Below are positions 1 through 8,418 of a stretch of 46,955 bases of DNA, piece by piece. Position 1 is the first letter of the stretch. Each line of letters starts with the position of its first letter. Below the pieces are notes generated by a model. It was not told the origin of the DNA and ran no database searches. It was given only the letters and a program-made list of their open reading frames with translations. Both the position numbers and the translations under genes were made by a program. Origin of the DNA: Halolamina pelagica (lineage in GTDB: Archaea; Halobacteriota; Halobacteria; Halobacteriales; Haloferacaceae); contig NZ_FOXI01000018.1 in the NCBI RefSeq assembly GCF_900115675.1, positions 1-46,955 on the forward strand, given 5' to 3'.

Positions 1-2
1 CC

Positions 3-86
3 CCCGAGATGGGGAGCATCGACGCCGGGGACAGCGAGGGATCGAGCCCCGCGGGGAGTCAGACGCCGTCCGACGACGCCGACTGA
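3..86 (+). CDS. C-terminal end of an unidentified protein (partial)
   Basis: An open frame enters from the left edge and stops at TGA 84-86. The visible 27 residues are acidic and rich in Gly, Ser and Asp, a composition typical of disordered tails of haloarchaeal proteins. Nothing identifies the family. It converges on the phosphate permease gene, whose stop lies about 35 bases further on. Confidence 0.4.
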   Translation, partial: PEMGSIDAGDSEGSSPAGSQTPSDDAD

Positions 87-119
87 CGACGAGTCGACGC
101 GTCCGCGAGCGTCCAGCCG

Positions 120-1295
120 TTACCAGAGAAAGCGGAACAGGACCGTGAACGCGACGTAGGCGCCGACGGTCGAGAGCACCGGCACCACGTTCTGCATCAG
201 CAGCACCCGACCGGTCGTCGACGGATCGAACAGGTCCGACGCCGCCGGGATGTCCTCGGGGTCCTCCTCGCCGATGCCGGGCGCCTCCTCACCCGGCTCC
301 TCGGCGGCCAGTGCGCCGACGGAGACGCTCGTCGACTCCTCGCCGCGCACCCCGCCCGAGAGCGTCGCCGTCCGGGTCGCTCGGCCCCAGCCGAGGCCGA
401 CGATGGAGGTGGTGGCGATGATGACGAACGAGGCGGGGATGCCGATCGCCGAGAGCCCGATCACGATGGTCGAGGAGACGATCGCGACGACGATCGCCGC
501 CGTCAGCGGCAGGTCGGTGATGTCGTTGCCCAGCGTGTCGAGCGTTCGGCGCGCGATCGTGAACGCGCCCACGGCGACGGCGGCACAGCCGAGCAGGATC
601 ATCATCTCCATCTCGACGCCCGCGCCGACCAGCGGCGCGATGGCGTTCGCGATGTTCGACGTGCCCGAGGCGAACGCCATCAGACAGCCGATCGTGATGA
701 CGACGATCCCGCCGACCATCTCCCGTCGGGTCGTGTTGGGGCCGGAGACCAGTCGTGGCACGGTGCCGGACCGGTCGAGTTCCATCAGCGCTCCCTCGCT
801 GCTGTCGATGGCGACCCACTGGTTGATCCGCGGGTAGAGGTACCGGCCGATCATCCCCGAGACCCAGAAGCCGACGATGGGCGCGACGATCCACCAGACG
901 GCGATCTCGCCCATGACGACCCAGTCGAGCGAACCGGTCGCGACGCCGAGGCCGGCGATGGAGCCCACGGCGGTCATCGACGTCGACGCGGGGACGCCGA
1001 AGTAGTTGCCGATGAACAGCGCGCCGCCGATGAAGAAGAGGACGACGATGCTCGTCTCGATCGTGAACACGCTCGCGCTGGTGATGAGCTCCTCCCCCAG
1101 CTTGTCGACGACGCGGCGCCCGATCGTCCACGCGCCGACGAAGAAGAAGACGGCCATCAGCGTCGCGGCGCCGGTCTTGGAGATGGCGTCGGACCCGACC
1201 GCCGGCCCGAACGCCGGACCGGTCGTCGAGCCGCCGATGTTGAACCCGACGAACAGCGAGACCACGATACCCAGGATGAGAAGAACCTCGACCAT
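120..1295 (-). CDS. PiT-family inorganic phosphate permease
   Basis: Predicted polytopic membrane protein of 391 residues that would import phosphate by cation symport. The PiT (PHO-4) internal duplication is visible. An N-terminal half begins GFNIGGS around residue 17 and carries GVPASTSMTAVGSIAGLG around 100. A second half has the signature-like SGTSNIANAIAP around 210 and GIPASF near 285. About ten hydrophobic segments are present, with an acidic cytoplasmic loop around 320-355 before the last membrane span. The ATG at 1295 is the first Met before a clean transmembrane segment. PhoU-like partners often found beside PiT genes are not seen here. Family assignment is firm; the ion coupled is not visible. 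Confidence 0.9.
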   Translation of the reverse strand: MVEVLLILGIVVSLFVGFNIGGSTTGPAFGPAVGSDAISKTGAATLMAVFFFVGAWTIGRRVVDKLGEELITSASVFTIETSIVVLFFIGGALFIGNYFGVPASTSMTAVGSIAGLGVATGSLDWVVMGEIAVWWIVAPIVGFWVSGMIGRYLYPRINQWVAIDSSEGALMELDRSGTVPRLVSGPNTTRREMVGGIVVITIGCLMAFASGTSNIANAIAPLVGAGVEMEMMILLGCAAVAVGAFTIARRTLDTLGNDITDLPLTAAIVVAIVSSTIVIGLSAIGIPASFVIIATTSIVGLGWGRATRTATLSGGVRGEESTSVSVGALAAEEPGEEAPGIGEEDPEDIPAASDLFDPSTTGRVLLMQNVVPVLSTVGAYVAFTVLFRFLW

Positions 1296-1453
1296 ACAGG
1301 GAGCAACGGCGCGTCGCTCTTAAGCCGTTGGACCGATCCCGCCGGAGATCACCGCGGCCACGCGGGCCGGGAGAGATGGGTATACCTGTCTGGAACTCCG
1401 TCATCCAGTATGGACCAAAGACGACAGTCTGCGCGCTCGCGGAGGTGGCGTCG

Positions 1454-2098
1454 ATGAAGGCCTCCCGTGTCGACTTCGGTGTCGACCTGGCTTACGGGCT
1501 GACGATCTTCGTTGCGATCATCCTCATTCTCGAGCTCGGGACCGCCGTGGGGGTCGCGTTCGGCCTCGGCGTCCTGCTCTCCTACATCATCCACATCGCC
1601 TGGAAGATGGCGCGGTTCGACCCCGACTGGATGACCCAAGAGGTGACCGAGAAGGTCAGCGAGACGGTGAGTCAGGAGGTCGAACAGACCGTCAGCGAGG
1701 AAGTCGATCAGGTGACCGAGGAGGTATCCGAGACCGTCACCGACACCGTGAGCGAGGAAGTCTCGGAGAAAGTCAGCGAGGAGGTCTCCGAGAAGGTGAC
1801 CGAGGAAGTGAGCGATGAGGTCAGCCAGAAGGTGAGCGAGGAGGTCGAGGAGACCGTCAGCAAGGAAGTCGACAAGGTCTCCGAGGAAGTGAGCGAGGAA
1901 GTCTCGGAGAAAGTCAGCGAGGAAGTCTCGGAGAAAGTCAGCGAGGAGGTCGAGGAGACCGTCAGCCAGGAGGTCGACGACGTCGCCGACAAGGTTTCCG
2001 AGGAAGTGAGCGAGGAGGTCAGCCAGAAGGTGAGCGAGGAGGTCGAACAGGCCGATGGCGACACAGTGGACGACGACAGCGACACGGACGACGAATAG
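1454..2098 (+). CDS. Membrane-anchored protein with SEEV tetrad repeats
   Basis: About 214 residues. The frame is open upstream, but ATG 1454 is preceded by GGAGGTGG, so it is preferred. Residues 15-50 form one long or two short membrane segments (LTIFVAIILILELG, then VGVAFGLGVLLSYIIHIAW). From about residue 60 to near the C-terminus the chain is an almost uninterrupted series of four-residue units of the form S-E-x-V or E-E-x-V, ending in an acidic DDD-rich tail. The repeat would make a long, strongly charged helix with a valine every fourth residue, on one side of the membrane. No catalytic motif is present. It resembles in style the low-complexity apolipoprotein/LEA-like helical repeats, but no function can be assigned. 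Confidence 0.75.
   Translation: MKASRVDFGVDLAYGLTIFVAIILILELGTAVGVAFGLGVLLSYIIHIAWKMARFDPDWMTQEVTEKVSETVSQEVEQTVSEEVDQVTEEVSETVTDTVSEEVSEKVSEEVSEKVTEEVSDEVSQKVSEEVEETVSKEVDKVSEEVSEEVSEKVSEEVSEKVSEEVEETVSQEVDDVADKVSEEVSEEVSQKVSEEVEQADGDTVDDDSDTDDE
1630..2055 (+). repeat. Tandem 12-nt coding repeats (SEEV/SEKV units)
   Basis: The DNA consists of variants of a 12-base unit, GTGAGCGAGGAA or GTCAGCGAGGAG, repeated about thirty times in one reading frame. Longer blocks such as the run encoding VEETVS recur at about 1851 and 1950, suggesting block duplication. The pattern is expected to be prone to slippage and unequal recombination. Confidence 0.85.
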
Positions 2099-2190
2099 GT
2101 CGCCGGTCAGCCGCTATCGACCCAGCCGACCGCAACGAGGCCGCCGCTGCCCCCGGTTTTCTCGTTTCGACAGGTTCGTCCCAAACATGA

Positions 2191-2244
2191 TTAATAACCT
2201 TCATTAACGCTCGTGCACAATCGACGCGTGCAGTCGAGGTGATC
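2191..2244 (+). promoter_or_regulatory. hsp20 promoter region and Shine-Dalgarno
   Basis: An AT-rich TATA-like element TTAATAAC lies at 2191-2198, followed by TTCATTAAC. A strong Shine-Dalgarno GAGGTGATC at 2236-2244 stands five bases before ATG 2249. The spacing predicts a short leader of about 25-30 bases, unlike the leaderless arrangement of many neighbours. Confidence 0.5.
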
Positions 2245-2248
2245 AGCC

Positions 2249-2620
2249 ATGGCGCTACCAGAGAACCTGACCAGTTCCTGGACGCAGGGGCTCGATCTCC
2301 CGAGTCGACTGTTCGAAACCGGTAGTACCGACTACGAACTGTTCGAGGAGGACGGGGAGTTCGTCCTGAGCGTCGAGATGCCCGGATTCGATCCCGAGAG
2401 CATCTCCGTCTCCTGGGACGAGGGTGTCCTGAACATCGCCGCCGAGCACGAGGACACCCAGCGTGGCCGCCGGCGCACCTACCACCGTCGGTTCCGCTTC
2501 CCCAAGTCCATCAACGACGAGGAGATCGCCGCCGAGTACAACAACGGCATCCTCGAAGTCCGGCTGCCGATCGTGGCGGACGCGACCGTCACCGGCACCG
2601 AGATCGAGGTGCAGGGCTGA
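2249..2620 (+). CDS. hsp20: Hsp20/alpha-crystallin small heat-shock protein
   Basis: 123 residues, normal for archaeal small heat-shock proteins. It is an ATP-independent holdase that binds unfolding proteins. The alpha-crystallin domain starts with YELFEEDGEFVLSVEMPGF around residues 26-45, continues through the beta strands with VLNIAAEHEDT, has RRTYHRRFRFPKSI around 75-88 (the conserved F-x-R-x-F-x-L/F-P strand), and closes with YNNGILEVRLPI, the A-x-x-x-x-G-V-L-x-x-x-x-P motif with Ile for Val. The start is supported by GAGGTGATC just upstream. Monocistronic, with a T5 tract shortly after the stop. Confidence 0.93.
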   Translation: MALPENLTSSWTQGLDLPSRLFETGSTDYELFEEDGEFVLSVEMPGFDPESISVSWDEGVLNIAAEHEDTQRGRRRTYHRRFRFPKSINDEEIAAEYNNGILEVRLPIVADATVTGTEIEVQG

Positions 2621-2653
2621 GGGAGGTCGCCTCGGTTCCCGTTCCGCGGTCCG

Positions 2654-2658
2654 TTTTT
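2654..2658 (+). terminator. T-tract terminator after hsp20
   Basis: CCGTTTTTGTG follows the hsp20 stop by about 33 bases. Archaeal RNA polymerase commonly terminates at short U tracts without a strong hairpin. Weak call based on position only. Confidence 0.3.
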
Positions 2659-2773
2659 GTGCTGATCGTCGCTAGCAGGGGAGCGACGGCGTCTATCGAC
2701 GGCGCCAGCGCCGAACCGTGTGACTGTCTCACACGACACCTTCATAGGTATCTGTCCGATATGGAAGGACACG

Positions 2774-3418
2774 ATGATGCTCCCGACCCACGCGCTGTTC
2801 GGGATGCTCCTCGCGCTGCCGGTGGCCGTGCTCGCGCCGGAGTACGCCGCCGTCGCGCTGGGAGCGGGGCTAGCCGGCGGGATCCTGCCGGACCTGGACC
2901 TGTACGTGGGCCACCGGAAGACGCTGCACTACCCGGTCGGCTACAGCCTGCTCGCCGTCGTCGCCGCCGTCGGTGCGGTCGTCAGTCCGACGGCGGCGAC
3001 CGTCGGCGCCGCGCTCCTGCTCGCCGCGGCGGCGAGTCACAGCCTCGTCGACGTGTTCGGCGGGGGGCTGGAGCTTCGTCCCTGGGAAGCGACCTCCGAG
3101 CGGGCCGTCTACGACCACTACCGCGGGCGCTGGATCGCCCCGCGTCGGTGGGTGCGCTACGACGGCGCCCCGGAGGACCTGCTGCTCTCGGTCGGGCTCG
3201 CCGTCCCGCTCTGGCTCCACGTCGGGTCGCCGTTCCGGCCGGTCGTGATCGCCGCACTCGGCGTCGGGGCCGTCTACGTCGCCTCGCGGCGCGTGCTCCC
3301 GCAGGTCGCACACCTGCTCGCGACCGAGGTACTCCCGGGCCGTGTGTCGCCGTCGCTGCTGGCACGGGTCCCCGACCGCTACCTCGACGGCGCCGAGCCC
3401 GACGACGCCCGGGCGTGA
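2774..3418 (+). CDS. YdjM/DUF457-type membrane metal-dependent hydrolase
   Basis: About 214 residues from the ATG-ATG pair at 2774/2777; an in-frame start at 2720 adds an unlikely polar leader. The features fit the LexA-binding inner-membrane-associated / YdjM (DUF457) family: an N-terminal LPTHALFG, then GGILPDLDLYVGHRKTLHYP (conserved D-x-D and H-R-x-x-x-H), and a later ASHSLVDVFGGG with His and Asp. The conserved His/Asp residues face the same side and are thought to bind metal; substrates are unknown. Four or more hydrophobic segments are predicted. The next membrane-protein gene follows by about 50 bases in the same direction. Confidence 0.75.
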   Translation: MMLPTHALFGMLLALPVAVLAPEYAAVALGAGLAGGILPDLDLYVGHRKTLHYPVGYSLLAVVAAVGAVVSPTAATVGAALLLAAAASHSLVDVFGGGLELRPWEATSERAVYDHYRGRWIAPRRWVRYDGAPEDLLLSVGLAVPLWLHVGSPFRPVVIAALGVGAVYVASRRVLPQVAHLLATEVLPGRVSPSLLARVPDRYLDGAEPDDARA

Positions 3419-3466
3419 CGGTGCAGAAGTTACTTCCGTGTGGTGTGAGCCCTCACCAGTAGAGCG

Positions 3467-4045
3467 ATGGGTGCCCTGACAGTCGGCGTCGCCCTCGTCG
3501 GCGCGGCACAGCTGGCCGCCCTCTACGTCGGCTACCGCCGCGGCGACACGGCGGCGGTCGTCAACACCGCCGCCGCCGTCGCCCTCGTGCTCGTTTTCGC
3601 CGCACTTCCGGTGGTACTCCGCGACGGCGATCAGCCGACCCGGCTCGCGGGGTTGACCTTCTGGGTCGCGGTGGCCGGCTTCCTCCACGCGCTCGGGATG
3701 CTGGGGCGCTACGAGTCGGTCTGGTGGTGGGACCACCTCACGCACACGCTCTCGGCGGCACTGGCCGCGGCACTGCTGTACGCGGCGGTGCTCGTGGCCG
3801 GGTGGAGCGGTGCCGCCGCCATCACGCTGCTCGGCACGACCGTCCTCGGCGTCCTCTGGGAGGTGGGCGAACTGATCGCCCGCGAGATCGCCGACCGGTA
3901 CGACATCGAACCGGTGCTCGTCCACTACGGCTGGCGGGACACGGCGTTCGATCTCGTCTTCGACGTGGTCGGCGCGGTACTGGTCGTCGCGCTCGATCTG
4001 CGACTGTTCGTCCCGGTCGTCGAGTGGGTGTCGGGCGCCGCCTGA
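3467..4045 (+). CDS. DUF2238-like membrane protein
   Basis: 192 residues with five or six hydrophobic segments. The sequence WWWDHLTHTLSA around residue 85-96 and the following VLWEVGELIAREIADRY resemble the conserved core of the YjdF/DUF2238-like membrane proteins, in which Asp, His and Glu sit in or near the membrane. No substrate is known. It follows the YdjM-like gene on the same strand, so the two may be co-expressed. Confidence 0.65.
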   Translation: MGALTVGVALVGAAQLAALYVGYRRGDTAAVVNTAAAVALVLVFAALPVVLRDGDQPTRLAGLTFWVAVAGFLHALGMLGRYESVWWWDHLTHTLSAALAAALLYAAVLVAGWSGAAAITLLGTTVLGVLWEVGELIAREIADRYDIEPVLVHYGWRDTAFDLVFDVVGAVLVVALDLRLFVPVVEWVSGAA

Positions 4046-4151
4046 GTCGACCGGTCTCCCGTCGATACCGATCACGTCGATCGTCGAACACGACGGCGAA
4101 AAGGGGTCCGTTATCCGTGCGGAGTGCGAGCGTCGGAGTAACGCCTAAATT

Positions 4152-5495
4152 ATGTCCGGAGAGTACGACCTCGTCATCGTCGGGGGCGGCATCAGTGGGG
4201 CGTCGTTGCTGTACACGACCGCGAAGTTCACCGACATCGACTCGATCGCGCTGATCGAGAAGGAGCCGGAGATCGGCGCGATCAACACCCACCACACGAA
4301 CAACTCCCAGACGCTGCACTTCGGCGACATCGAGACGAACTACACCCTCGAGAAGGCCGAGGAGGTCAAGGAGGGTGCCGAGCTCCTCGCGGGCTACCTG
4401 GAGAACCACGACCCGGACCGCGAGATGCATGCGAAGCGCAGCAAGATGGTGCTCGGCGTCGGCGACGAGGAGGTCGAGAGCCTCGAGCGGCGCTACGAGG
4501 AGGAGGGGTTCGGCGACCTGTTCCCCAAACTCCGGCCGATCGGGCGCGAGGAGATCGCGGAGCTCGAACCCAAGGTCGTCGAGGGGCGTGACCCCGACAC
4601 GGAAATGCTCGCGCTCCAGACGCCGGACGGCTACGTCGTCGACTACGGCGCGACCGCGGGGTCGTTCGTCGAGGCCGTCGCGGACGACGACGGCGTCGAC
4701 GTGTACACCGGGACGGAGGTCACGGACATCACGCCGACGCTCGAGGGGCACACGATCGCGACCGACGGGGCCGGGCGCTTCGACACCGACGCCACGGTCG
4801 TCGCCGCCGGCTCCCACAGCCTCCAGATGGCCAAGGAGCTGGGTTACGGCCAGGACAAGGTGCTCCTGCCCGTCGCGGGGAGCTTCTTCCTCGCGGACGA
4901 CCTGCTGAACGGGAAGGTGTACACCCTCCAGATGAAGAAACTCCCCTTCGCCGCGGTCCACGGCGACGCCGACGTCCACGACGGCTCGATCACCCGCTTC
5001 GGGCCGACCGCGAAGCTCGTCCCCGCGCTCGAACGCGGCCGGATCTCCACGGTGGGTGACTTCCTCGACGTGTTCGGCCTCAACGTCGCCTCGTTCCTGA
5101 GCTACGCCAACATCCTCGCCGACCGCATTCTCCTGCCGTACGTGCTCCGGAACCTCGTCTACGACGTGCCCGAGGTCGGCCCGCGGCAGTTCCTGCCCCA
5201 CGTCCAGAAGGTCGTCCCCAGCGTCGAACTCGACGACATCGAGCGCGCGAAGGGGTACGGCGGCGTCCGCCCCCAGATCGTCGACACGGAGCAGAAGTCG
5301 CTGGACATGGGCGAGGCGAAGATCGTCGGCAACGACGTGATCTTCAACATCACGCCCTCGCCGGGCGCCTCGACCTGCCTGAAGAACGCGATGCGGGACA
5401 CCCACACCGTCGTCGACTTCCTCGACGGGGAGTACGAGTTCGACGAGGACGCGTTCCGCGAGGACACCATCGGCGAGTTCCCCCGGGCGGAGTAG
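4152..5495 (+). CDS. mqo: FAD-dependent malate:quinone-oxidoreductase-like enzyme
   Basis: 447 residues. It begins with an FAD-binding Rossmann motif, YDLVIVGGGISGASLLY, and an acidic strand end LIEKE typical of the DAO/MQO group. Conserved blocks fitting Mqo include NTHHTNNSQTLHFGDIETNYT near 48-68, the central VVAAGSHSLQMAKELGYG, GPTAKLVP around 282, and a C-terminal ITPSPGASTCLKNAMRD, the FAD-contacting ending. It would oxidise malate, or a related 2-hydroxyacid, and pass electrons to menaquinone at the membrane surface; no transmembrane helix is seen. The L-2-hydroxyglutarate oxidase family is the main alternative. Convergent with the channel gene, with no spacer. Confidence 0.75.
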   Translation: MSGEYDLVIVGGGISGASLLYTTAKFTDIDSIALIEKEPEIGAINTHHTNNSQTLHFGDIETNYTLEKAEEVKEGAELLAGYLENHDPDREMHAKRSKMVLGVGDEEVESLERRYEEEGFGDLFPKLRPIGREEIAELEPKVVEGRDPDTEMLALQTPDGYVVDYGATAGSFVEAVADDDGVDVYTGTEVTDITPTLEGHTIATDGAGRFDTDATVVAAGSHSLQMAKELGYGQDKVLLPVAGSFFLADDLLNGKVYTLQMKKLPFAAVHGDADVHDGSITRFGPTAKLVPALERGRISTVGDFLDVFGLNVASFLSYANILADRILLPYVLRNLVYDVPEVGPRQFLPHVQKVVPSVELDDIERAKGYGGVRPQIVDTEQKSLDMGEAKIVGNDVIFNITPSPGASTCLKNAMRDTHTVVDFLDGEYEFDEDAFREDTIGEFPRAE

Positions 5496-7184
5496 TCAGC
5501 TCAACTCGCCGTTCTCCGCCGGCGTCACGTCGTACCGCTTCAGGAACTGCCGGACCGACTCGTCGCTCCCGACCAGCGTGAGTTCGTCCCCAGCCGAGAG
5601 CGCTCGCTGTGGGTCGACAACCGTCGTCTTCCCGGCCTCGTCCGTGACGGCGACGACCCGACAGCCGGTCGTCTCGGCGATCCCCGACTCGGCGATGGTC
5701 GACCCGGCGAAGGGCGTCGCCGGCACGCGGATCAGCCGGATCTGCCCGCCGGGATCGAGGATCGCCTCCCCCCGGAGTGCCTTCGCGATCATCCGGGCAC
5801 TCACCCGCGGCACCGACAGCACGTAGTCGGCGCCGGCACTCAGCGCCTTCCGGGTCGCCTCCGCGTCGGTTACCCGGATCAGCACCTCGATGTCGGGGTT
5901 CATCTCCTGTGCGAGCACCGCCGTCAGCAGCGACTGCGAGTCCTCCGGCAGGCCGATCACGATCGCGTCGGCGTCGTCGACGCCGGCCTCCCGAAGGGTG
6001 TCGCGGGTGCTCACGTCCCCGACCACGTCGACGCCCTCGCGCTCGGTGATGTCGACAGTGGTCGTTTCGATCCCGGCGGCCGCGACCACCGTGGCGGCGG
6101 CCTGTCCCACCTCGCCGAACCCCGCGATCACGATGCGGTCGTGCTGCCCGACCGTCCGGGCCGGCCGAGTGAACTCGCTCAGGGTCTCGAAGCTCTCGGG
6201 GCGTCCCGAGACCAGCAGGACGGTGTTGTCCCGGATCACCGCGTCGGGGTCGGGCGGCAGTTGGAGTTCGCCGTCGATCCACGCGCCGATGATGTTCGCG
6301 CCGGTGCGCTCCCGTACCGCCGACTCCCGGATCCGGCTGCCGACCAGCGGGCTACCGTGGGAGACCGGCACCTCCGCGATCTCGATGTCGCCGCCGAGTT
6401 CGACGGTCTCGCGGACCTCGGCGGTGAACGACTCGACGGCCTTGTCCGCGAGTCGGCGGCCGAGCACGCCGTGGGGCGAGAGCACCGTGTCGGCGCCGAC
6501 CGAGTGCAGGACACGCTCCATCTCGCTGTCGTCGGTCAGCGCGATCACGTCGACGTCCTCGCGGACCGACCGGATCGTCAGGATCGTGTTGACGTTGGCG
6601 TCGTCGGCGTCGGTGATCACCGCCCGCGCGGTGTCGATGCTCGCACGCTCGAACGCCTCGGCGTCCTGCGGCGAGCCGTGGATCACCGCGTAGCCGTCGT
6701 CGGCGAGCGCCTTCGCCTCGGCCTCGTCGGAGGAGATGAGCACGTAGTCCACGTCCAACTCCCGGAGTTCGTCCAGCAGCACGGCGGAGTCGCGGCTGTA
6801 CTCGCAGATGATCACGTGGTCGCGCTTGGGCGAGAGCCGGCTGTCGAGGTCGACCTCCGCGCCCGTGAACAGCGGGATGATCACGAGTCGGAGCGTGAAG
6901 AAGCCGACCGCGATCCCGCTCAGCTGGACGAACACGACGTAGAGGTTCATCAGGGGGTGGCTCCACGGCGAGTCGGCGCCGTACCCCGTCGTCGTCATCG
7001 TCTCGACGACCGTCGTCAGCGCGTTGAACACCGTGTACTCCGGCCCCTCGCCCTCCAGGGTCCGCATCCCGTAGAAGTAGACGACCGTGAGAAACAGCAC
7101 CATCGCTACCAGCCCCACCGCGTAGTAGGCGACGAGCCTGTGGCGGCGGGAGAGGTCCGAGAACGAGTCCGGGAGCGAGACCAT
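5496..7184 (-). CDS. Potassium channel with two RCK/TrkA domains
   Basis: 562 residues. Two membrane helices (about 17-40 and 78-105) flank a pore loop whose TTTGYG (64-69) is the potassium-selectivity filter. The first RCK domain starts at about 121 with HVIICEYSRDS, where the usual glycine-rich NAD motif is degenerate. A TrkA-C-like segment follows. A second RCK domain starts near 344 with a canonical RIVIAGFGEVGQAA and an acidic VDITERE, followed by a second TrkA-C domain to the C-terminus. A tetramer would thus carry eight RCK domains like MthK rings. The gating ligand is not predictable; NAD(H) or nucleotides could bind only the second domain. Confidence 0.88.
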   Translation of the reverse strand: MVSLPDSFSDLSRRHRLVAYYAVGLVAMVLFLTVVYFYGMRTLEGEGPEYTVFNALTTVVETMTTTGYGADSPWSHPLMNLYVVFVQLSGIAVGFFTLRLVIIPLFTGAEVDLDSRLSPKRDHVIICEYSRDSAVLLDELRELDVDYVLISSDEAEAKALADDGYAVIHGSPQDAEAFERASIDTARAVITDADDANVNTILTIRSVREDVDVIALTDDSEMERVLHSVGADTVLSPHGVLGRRLADKAVESFTAEVRETVELGGDIEIAEVPVSHGSPLVGSRIRESAVRERTGANIIGAWIDGELQLPPDPDAVIRDNTVLLVSGRPESFETLSEFTRPARTVGQHDRIVIAGFGEVGQAAATVVAAAGIETTTVDITEREGVDVVGDVSTRDTLREAGVDDADAIVIGLPEDSQSLLTAVLAQEMNPDIEVLIRVTDAEATRKALSAGADYVLSVPRVSARMIAKALRGEAILDPGGQIRLIRVPATPFAGSTIAESGIAETTGCRVVAVTDEAGKTTVVDPQRALSAGDELTLVGSDESVRQFLKRYDVTPAENGELS

Positions 7185-7299
7185 CCAGATGCTGACTCAC
7201 GTCCCCCTATTAGAAAAAGGGTTGCTCGCTCGGCCCGCGCCCAGCGGATCGCGAGCCGGCCTCGCGGCGTTTAACTCCGCCCACCCACAACCACGGACG

Positions 7300-7851
7300 A
7301 TGGCAGACGACTACGGCGGCATCCTCGGCGCGTTCCCCTACGCGTTCCGGCGGAGCGACTCGCTGCTGTTCCGGTCGTACGTGCTCGTCGCCGGCCTCAC
7401 GACGCTGCTGCTCGCGCTGGCCTGCGTGCTCGCGATCGTCGTCGTGTTCGGCCAGACCGCCGGCGCCCGCGGGGGCAACTTCACGCTCTCGCGGTCGTTC
7501 ATCGCGCTGCTGGGGCTGCTCGCGGTGCTCCCGGTCGTGGGGCCGGTCCTGCTGGCCGCCCGGACGCGCCGCCGCGGGCTGGCCGATGACGGCGCGTTCG
7601 AACCCCCGCGGAACTACGAGCCGCTGCTGGCGGTCGCCGGCTACCTCTTCCTCCTCGCGCTGTATCTCGGGCTGGTCGCGTCGATGCCCGAGACGTTCAC
7701 GCTCGACGGCGAGACGATCACGCGCCCCGCGCCGTCCGGGCCGTTCGCGCCCGTCCTCGCCGCACTCTACGCGGTTCCGCCGATCGCCTCGCCCCTGATC
7801 CCGGCCGCCGCCGCAGCCGCGATCCTCGCGGTCCACCGGTGGCGCCGCTGA
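7300..7851 (+). CDS. Four-helix membrane protein of unknown function
   Basis: 183 residues from ATG 7300. The frame is open further upstream, but the upstream stretch overlaps the promoter of the divergent channel gene. It begins DDYGGILGAFPYAFRRSDSL and has four hydrophobic segments (about 25-55, 70-90, 108-130, 150-178), a pattern of a haloarchaeal DUF-type membrane protein. No catalytic or binding motif is visible. It precedes the DUF5812-like gene in the same direction. Confidence 0.65.
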   Translation: MADDYGGILGAFPYAFRRSDSLLFRSYVLVAGLTTLLLALACVLAIVVVFGQTAGARGGNFTLSRSFIALLGLLAVLPVVGPVLLAARTRRRGLADDGAFEPPRNYEPLLAVAGYLFLLALYLGLVASMPETFTLDGETITRPAPSGPFAPVLAALYAVPPIASPLIPAAAAAAILAVHRWRR

Positions 7852-7913
7852 TCCCGGCCCCCGACGCCGGCCGCGGACGAAATCCGGAAGGGGCTCGGGC
7901 GCCCAGTAGGGGT

Positions 7914-8399
7914 ATGAGCGACGCCGAGATCAACGGCGAGACCGAGGGGACGTTCCTCGTCACGCACGCCGCCGACGACAGCGCAGTGTTGCGGGACGTC
8001 GAGCGCGGACAGGTCCACACGCTCTCCTCGAACCCCGGGCTCTCGGAGGACGACGCCGTCGAGGGCGTCGTCGCCCCGGAGCCACCGCTCGACGTGACGG
8101 CGGAACTGATCGAGATCGAGGAGCGCCGCTCGCTGTCGATCGGTGAGAGCCGGGAGCCGCCGACGAAGCACGAACGGGAGCTCGCTGCCGAGCAGGAGGT
8201 GGGTGAGCTCACCCGGAAGGAACGGGCCGGGATCGGCGAACTCCACGTCATCACCGTCCCCGATGACGAGACCGGGGCGGCCGTCGAGGACGTGCTCGAC
8301 GACCGCGAGACGACGCTGAGCCGGGCGGCCCGCCTCGGGGTGAACCGTGTCGAGATCCGGTCGGAGCCGGGCGTGGTCAGCGTGCGGTACCTCCCGTAG
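7914..8399 (+). CDS. DUF5812-like haloarchaeal protein
   Basis: 161 residues, soluble and acidic. The N-terminus TEGTFLVTHAADDSAVLRDV followed by GQVHTLSSNPGL and VVAPEPPLDV matches my memory of the haloarchaea-restricted DUF5812 family. The N-terminal half resembles an OB-like beta domain; the C-terminal half, IGELHVITVPDDETGAAVEDVL, looks like an alpha/beta domain. No biochemical role is known. The ATG at 7914 is chosen because upstream codons are intergenic in character and homologues start near GTFLVTH. Confidence 0.75.
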   Translation: MSDAEINGETEGTFLVTHAADDSAVLRDVERGQVHTLSSNPGLSEDDAVEGVVAPEPPLDVTAELIEIEERRSLSIGESREPPTKHERELAAEQEVGELTRKERAGIGELHVITVPDDETGAAVEDVLDDRETTLSRAARLGVNRVEIRSEPGVVSVRYLP

Positions 8400-8418
8400 T
8401 CGGACCTCCGCGGTGGAG

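Noticed and set aside
3822-5405. Minus-strand frame of 527 codons opposite the Mqo-like gene
   Set aside because: Covers the complementary strand of two convincing genes; Arg/Val/Asp-biased with no recognisable motif.
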